Both the position numbers and the translations under genes were made by a program. Below, in pieces: positions 58,739 through 64,000 of a stretch of 64,000 nucleotides of DNA (position 1 is the stretch's first letter; each line of letters opens with the position of its first letter). The stretch spans positions 298,626 through 362,625 of the forward strand of contig DF236974.1 in the NCBI GenBank assembly GCA_000708835.1. The letters run 5' to 3'. This DNA comes from Klebsormidium nitens. Lineage: Eukaryota > Streptophyta > Klebsormidiophyceae > Klebsormidiales > Klebsormidiaceae. Below the pieces are notes generated by a model. It searched no databases and was not told the DNA's origin. It saw nothing but the letters and a program-made list of their open reading frames with translations.

Positions 58739-58980
58739 GCGACTGGCAAGGGGTGGACTTTTGGCGCCGGCATAGCTGCGCAGGATCTGTGTAAGGGCGC
58801 AGCAGAAGATCACCGAGTAACGCTTTAATGTGCTCAACGAGCTTGATGGAGATTAGAGGTCCTTTCGGCTGTACATGGTTAATCAGCAGCTTGTATGTTT
58901 GGTCTTGTTAATCGACGTACCTTGCATAACCAAGCGACGGCAACCAAGAGAGATTTCTGATTGCGAAGGCGTCAAAATGC

Positions 58981-59855
58981 AAAAGAAAAAGTCCTGTTGT
59001 AGGCCGGACATCTTGGACATGAGCATCTTCTGATCAGCTGCCGAAAGACCTTTACCGATTCAAGAGAGGAAGTAAAAGTGACCTGGGAGGAAAGCCTCCG
59101 TCAGCTTAAAAACGCTTCAGCAAGATTGACAAGTTACAACTGCCCGCCCAGGCTGCGCCAAGTCTGCAGACGTTTGAATTTCGTTCACAACCTCGTCCTC
59201 AGTCTTGGCAGTGGCCACAGCCAGTTGGGCACGAGGCGTGCCTTGGACCTGCGAACACAAAGAGCGTCTTCGGATGAACAGGCAGTTACATTTGGAGAGT
59301 TTTCCTTCCACCGATTGGAAGGCTTCCATACGCTTCCTTCTGCCTGCCTGTTCTCAGTAGACCAGAGAGTTGCGAGCTTAAGAAGGGTCTCGCCGAAGAC
59401 GTCAGATTGAAAAATTCACGTTTCAGGCCGGACATCCTGGACATGAACCTGTGTCGATCAGCGTCAGCGCAATCGGCGATATATCGAAGGAATTTAGCAG
59501 AAGACGTGAGAGGCACTCATTGCTTAACGGCACTCTGACCGTCAAACAGCTGCGCTCAAGGTCCTCCTCGAAAACATAAGAAGCTTTCACTTACGACAAG
59601 CTTGGGGTGCGTCGACATTGCAGGACATGTCCAAGCATCCTCCTCCCGCTGAAGGCCCACAGACATCTGAGGCCTCAAAGAGAAATCCTTTTCAACCGGG
59701 GCTGCCGCCTGACTGCACCTCAAATGCTGATCTTATTTTCAAAGACGTCAGATTGAAAAACTCGTGTTTCTAGGCCGGACATCTTGGACATGAGCAACAT
59801 AAAGATTGGCAAAAAGAAAAGTCATGTATTGAGTCAGACATCTCTGACATGGACC
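58981..59855. repeat. GGACAT-family repeats in opposite orientation around the 294-residue orphan gene
   Basis: Copies at 58981-59025 (intergenic), 59399-59450 (intron 59249-59594), 59744-59799 and 59815-59855 (intron 59667-59982). On plus they read GGCCGGACATCTTGGACATG after an A-rich start. Two of them also share the preceding ACGTCAGATTGAAAAA. Confidence 0.8.
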
Positions 59856-61065
59856 CTCCTCCCAAACAGTCCATGGGCACAGTGAGAGAGAACCTGAGAG
59901 TTGGAAGAGACTCGAAACTGACATTCTTTGGCTGCTTCAGCTGCTTCGTTATCGAGTTGCATTCAAGGGAAGGTTTACTTACAGGAGACTTGATCTGTGC
60001 CACAACCGGAGAAGAAATTGCAACCTGAACTTGCTGTGTGCACGGAAGCTTGTGATCCTGCAATCAACAACAAAGGCGCCTCATCAGAACGATTGGCCGT
60101 TGCGAGCGAAGATTGCAAGTGCTCCCAGGTCCACAAACAAGCAATTCAAATTCAGAAATGATACAATTGAAACATTCGGCGAGACTACCTCCAGAGCGAC
60201 TTGAGATGGCGCCTGAAGGTGGTTGGAGAACTCTTCTCGCATTTTCCGTTGCCTTGCTTCAAACTCGCTGCGCAGAAGTGTTTGACGAGCAAGCGCATCA
60301 GGGATCAGAGAGACCTGCCAAGCAGAAAGAAGTCTGTCAGAACAATGAGTTGGAACTAAGCAAGTGGTCCAATGCGCTGTATTGAATCTCTGTGATGGTC
60401 AGAAGCGATCGCGACAAACAAGCCTCCCCTCTCTGGAAAGAGGCCTGACCCCTGTGTATCCTTGAAATCTCAACAAGCTGACCAAAGGGCTGTTGCATGC
60501 TCACCTGAGGCACTGTAAGCAGTGACGGCTGCAGAGGTGAAAGGACTGGACCACCCCCTTCCGCAGACTGGCCGGCTTCAGAGCTAGCAGTCCCACCGTT
60601 GGAAGAACTTGTGCTGTTGAGGAGGACTTTTTGCCGCTTAGCATGGCGCTGAAAACGGCCAGGCGAGAGCGACATGTCCCCCACGTCTTGGCTCAGTTGT
60701 GCAAGGCTGCCGTCGTTGTGGTCTCCATTCAGGCCCGCCGACATCTCACCCTCTTCCCAAATGAGGGACTGCGACGAAGAAATGCATCCATCCAGATCCG
60801 AGTCCTTGATGTGTTGGATAATTGACGCCTGATGCCATTTACAAGTGCAGAACGAAGCAGAAGCTACTTTGTCAAGCCCCTGACCTGAGTATCAGCAGGT
60901 GCATGCTACCTGGGCCCCTCTTTTCAAGCAAGCTGACCTGGTCAATGACAACTCGTGCAACGACTCTCCCTGATCACTGCCATCAGAGGACTTCTCGTCA
61001 TACTCTGCGTTTTGAACGTCTTGTCCCTCCCCTTCGCTGGAGGTGGTGTCTGCATCAGACGACAT
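59117..61065 (-). CDS. Orphan Ser-rich/helical protein, six exons, divergent from the Harbinger transposase
   Basis: Exons 61065-60910, 60828-60505, 60314-60189, 60057-59983, 59666-59595, 59248-59117; every exon is a multiple of three, so all introns are phase 0, and the total is 294 residues. The N-terminus is acidic and Ser-rich (MSSDADTTSSEGEGQDVQ). The middle has a basic patch (RFQRHAKRQKVLL) and a helical stretch (LRSEFEARQRKMREEFSNHL). The end is AKTEDEVVNEIQTSADLAQP. I do not recognise a domain; it is not an obvious Myb/SANT protein. It starts 1.2 kb from, and points away from, the HARBI1-like transposase, the arrangement often seen for the second gene of PIF/Harbinger transposons, so it may be that partner. 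Upstream exons are possible. Confidence 0.55.
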
Positions 61066-62272
61066 CTGTTCACACAGTGAAAAGGAGATGCTTTTAGAGA
61101 GTGCAAACTGCAACCGAACTTGTCTGCTCATGACAAGTCCAAGCAGAAACACCCCCATGACTGAAACAACCCTTGACTCACATCGTTTTTCCACTTGCGA
61201 TCTTTCAATCTGCCGAGCACACCAAGAATGAACTACCATAAAAAGCCCTGAGGCTCAGTCTGAATCTCCAGATGACTTTTGCAGACTTATGTAACCTCCC
61301 TCACTCGAAACCGCTGAAAACACCACCACCAGCCAAGCAATATCTTACTTATGCGAAGTCGATTGGAGGCGGCGCACTTGCAGATTCCCAATCGGCCAGC
61401 GATCTAAGCCAAGAGTGCACCCTCCCTCAAGCGCTGCGCTCACCTCTTGCACCCTGTTGGCGCTCGGAGCAAGCCGCTTTTCAAAAAGCCCTTGGCAGGG
61501 ATCAGGCAGTCAGCTCAAGCATCTGCCGGCGCTGCGCAGCTGGAAGATGTACGGTGTGCCCTGCTGGCACACTTTGGCAGTTGTCCGATTGAGACGCTGC
61601 TGTATGCAGGTTGCTTCTGAAGAGAGGAAAAGAGGATGCCGAGCTGGAAGATTTAGGAGAAGCTAATAGAAAGACAGTGCTGGGGGACTAAGAGAATGAA
61701 GGTGGCAGGTCTTCTTTCATACCTCTGGGCAACTGGCCTGGCAAAGAATGTGCGATTGAAGGCGGACAAGCTGGACATCAATACTAGGAGGGCTTCAGGC
61801 TCAGATGCGGTGGTTGTTTGCAGTTGAGCGATTCCTACATGCGGGTTCCGGGGCCGAGCTCTCTCTGAAGAGAGAATCTTACTCCAGACGTCTGAGCGAG
61901 CTCCAACTCAGCTGTTGCAGTAAGGCCCTCGTTACATTGGCGGCGGACGGCAGAACAATAAACAAATGCTCAAAAGGGTGGAACTTGGCCGGAAGTGCCG
62001 AAAGTCTCCAAAACGTTGCAGTTCCGCCGTCCGGAAATGTAACGACACCGAGGCACAGCCGACGGCCCAACAATTCAGAATGCCACGGTGGCAGGCAAAC
62101 CCCTAAACCCCTGTCCGCGAAAACCTTGAATCTGGCGCCAAATTGCCACCAGGGGTTTTCAAATGAGGGTCCAAACATCTGTACCTCAAGAATGCCCCAA
62201 GGCAGTGGACGCTTCTTTCTGTGAGGAGCCAAAGTTGCTCTTAGAGGAGGAAGACTTGACTGGGGAGCTGAT
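61066..62272. other. Divergent spacer upstream of the Harbinger transposase
   Basis: 1.2 kb with several unassigned frames, among them 61272-61592 and 61805-62224 on plus and 61879-62310 on minus. None has a known domain. One weak GGACAT-type motif lies near 61762. Promoters of both flanking genes must be here. Confidence 0.35.
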
Positions 62273-63640
62273 ATGGCGTCCTCACAAGTAAGGCGAGTGC
62301 TGCTCATCACAATCCTGAAGGTGATCTTGCAGCTTATTCAGCTTTTGTCGGACAGTAGCATTGCGGCCGCTAGGAACCAGCTTTATGACGTTCCAGGAGG
62401 CCTGCTGCTGGTTGAGGGTTGTCTTTCACTGCCTCACCTCTTCAGAGGTGATAGGTCCGTGTGGAAGTACGATAGACAGACTGGCTTCTGTGATGTCTCC
62501 TTGTTGGCATCCTACAATGAGAAGATGTTCAAGAGCAGGATCCGATTGAGCAGGACACTCTTTTACAATATCTGCTCCCAGCTCGCTCCAGTCCTGGAGA
62601 AGTTGGGAACGCACCTGAACGCAGCAATTCCTCTTCACACTAAGGTTGCAGCAATTGTATACAAGTTAGCTCATGGGGTTAGTAATCCCGTGATCTCAGA
62701 CTTGTTTGGGATTGGGACATGTACAGTCAGTGTGTTCCTGAGAGACTTTGTCAGAGCTGTCCTTCATATTCTCAAGCCTCAGTACATCAAGTGGCCCTCA
62801 ACTCGAGCTGCACTTCAGAAGTTAGCAGAAGGTTTTGAGGGGCTTAGGGGTATTCCGCGGATTGTAGGGGCTATAGATGGCAGTCACATACCAATCATTG
62901 CTCCAAAGAGTTGGCCAGCAGATTACTACAATAGAAAGGGTTTCCACTCTATCCTGCTCCAGGGTATTGTGGACCATAACAGCTGCTTTTTCAACTATGA
63001 CATAGGGTGGGCAGGCAGCCTTCACGATTACAATCTTTTCAAGCGGAGCAAAGCTTTTGATCGCTGTGAGGAGGGGTCGTTGCAAGGGTTTTCACTGGTG
63101 GGTGATGCTGCATACCAGCCAAGAACCTACATGCTGACCCCCTTCCTTGGCTGCAAAGAGGGTCTAAGCAGGGAGCGCTACTACTGGAACTTCATCCAGA
63201 GCAGCACAAGGATGCCAGTGGAGTGTGCTTTTGGGGTGCTCAAGCTGCGTTGGGCTTGCCTTCTAAAGCGCCTGGACGTTGACACCAACTTCGCACCCGA
63301 CCTCGTTGCCTGCTGCCTTGTTTTGCACAACATGTGCCAGGTGCACAAGGACGAGGTGAACGAAGAGTGGTACAGGGAAGCTCAGGAGGTGCTTGGAGCA
63401 AACGCTCCTTTGTCTACTCCAGCGGACGTTGAGAATCAACAGCCACCTGCCAACAACACTAACCCGTCTGTACACGTCGAAGTTGAGGAGGACCCTGACG
63501 AAGATACACCACAAGAGATGCCAGCGTATAGATTGGGTGTTCAGTATAGGGCCACACTTTGCAGGCTACTGTACGATCAGGAGCGTTCTCGCAATGCTAG
63601 TTCTCTTGGCTTCGATGTAGATGAAAGCGAGGAAGCTTAG
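62273..63640 (+). CDS. PIF/Harbinger (HARBI1-like) DDE transposase
   Basis: 455-residue single-exon protein from ATG 62273. It belongs to the DDE_Tnp_4 nuclease family of PIF/Harbinger transposons. All three catalytic acids are visible: first Asp in VGAIDGSHIPI, second Asp in LVGDAAYQPRTYMLTP, Glu in MPVECAFGVLKLRW; the linker motif NRKGFHSILLQGIVDHN and the CLVLHNMC motif near the end are typical. Upstream of the core is the helix-turn-helix-like part (VAAIVYKLAHGVSNPVISDL). The C-terminal 80 residues are acidic and variable. The frame is intact, so the element could be active, or the gene domesticated. Terminal repeats were not found in the window. Confidence 0.9.
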   Translation: MASSQVRRVLLITILKVILQLIQLLSDSSIAAARNQLYDVPGGLLLVEGCLSLPHLFRGDRSVWKYDRQTGFCDVSLLASYNEKMFKSRIRLSRTLFYNICSQLAPVLEKLGTHLNAAIPLHTKVAAIVYKLAHGVSNPVISDLFGIGTCTVSVFLRDFVRAVLHILKPQYIKWPSTRAALQKLAEGFEGLRGIPRIVGAIDGSHIPIIAPKSWPADYYNRKGFHSILLQGIVDHNSCFFNYDIGWAGSLHDYNLFKRSKAFDRCEEGSLQGFSLVGDAAYQPRTYMLTPFLGCKEGLSRERYYWNFIQSSTRMPVECAFGVLKLRWACLLKRLDVDTNFAPDLVACCLVLHNMCQVHKDEVNEEWYREAQEVLGANAPLSTPADVENQQPPANNTNPSVHVEVEEDPDEDTPQEMPAYRLGVQYRATLCRLLYDQERSRNASSLGFDVDESEEA

Positions 63641-64000
63641 GCGAGGCCCGGACAAATCTGCAATTGGGCTGCCAATGGACTGGACAATCTAATTGGACTT
63701 TGAGAGTGTACGTCATGCTTCGAGGAAGTAGATCTTCTTCATTGCAGCTTATGCATGCATCTTTGGGCTAAATTGCATCCATTGCGTGCATCATACTTCG
63801 ACCCCGGCCAGATCTATTGAACAGATCCCGTGCACTGAAATTGGATGACTGGCATGCATAGCGAGTTTGGGCTGCATATTGTGCAAATTCAAATAGTGCT
63901 GATCTCATTCATTGTTTCATTGTATTGCTCAAGAATTGTGTGCATGTACAAGGCTTTGGCCCGTTCTTCATTTGCTTATGAGAGTCGTGCACATTTGAAG
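63641..64000. other. 3' flank of the Harbinger transposase
   Basis: 360 bases, AT-richer, with several GCATGCAT-like words but no gene or clear terminal repeat. It likely contains the transposase 3' UTR; the right end of the transposon may lie beyond the window. Confidence 0.4.

Noticed and set aside
61805-62310. Overlapping open frames of about 140 codons on both strands upstream of the Harbinger transposase
   Set aside because: They overlap each other and the transposase start, have no domain, and composition does not favour either strand.

Overview
The window is nuclear DNA of a plant-lineage eukaryote. The genes have many short exons with GT..AG introns of roughly 80-1400 bases. The recognisable host proteins are a plant SULTR4-like sulfate transporter, a plant-type dipeptide epimerase, eIF2D/ligatin, and the centriole protein POC16/WDR90. 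A plant-like gene set together with a centriole protein suggests a streptophyte (charophyte) alga or another green lineage that keeps flagellated cells. A Klebsormidium-like alga would fit, but that is inference.

Host part (1 to about 41 kb). POC16/WDR90 runs off the left edge on the minus strand. Divergent from it is an 11-exon L-Ala-D/L-Glu epimerase-like gene (5387-9482). A single-exon eight-helix membrane protein follows (10585-11580). Next is a divergent pair: a 571-residue coiled-coil orphan on minus (16811-13017) and eIF2D on plus (17410-24255). Three more copies of the membrane-protein family lie on minus (25352-26362 with an in-frame TAG, 27714-28751, 29923-31008). A 14-exon SULTR-type sulfate transporter fills 40719-32504.

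Mobile part (about 42-64 kb). A KDZ-type DNA transposon occupies 42648-48626, with imperfect terminal inverted repeats of about 115 bases, a SWIM-zinc/KDZ transposase split into four exons and broken by one frameshift, and three introns filled with repeats. Directly next to it is a compact, AT-richer, virus- or plasmid-like cluster (48.7-54.7 kb) of intronless genes: a small basic protein, a primase-polymerase/SF3 helicase (two single-base breaks), a tyrosine recombinase on the opposite strand, a lysine-rich protein, an acidic protein and a zinc-finger protein with an in-frame TAG. A second, homologous primase-helicase lies tail-to-tail with it on minus (58738-54798). This copy is split by four introns, and repeats sit in three of them. 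No capsid, packaging ATPase or family-B polymerase gene is visible. The last part holds a 294-residue orphan on minus (61065-59117) and, divergent from it, an intact PIF/Harbinger (HARBI1-like) transposase (62273-63640).

The most interesting signals are: (1) the candidate capsid-less element built on a tyrosine recombinase plus primase-helicases; (2) the intronless and intron-split primase-helicase pair; (3) a short GGACAT-containing repeat family found in introns of three unrelated genes across 44.6-60 kb; (4) the orphan eight-helix membrane protein family. All exon models were read by eye from homology, splice consensus and phase, with no transcript support.
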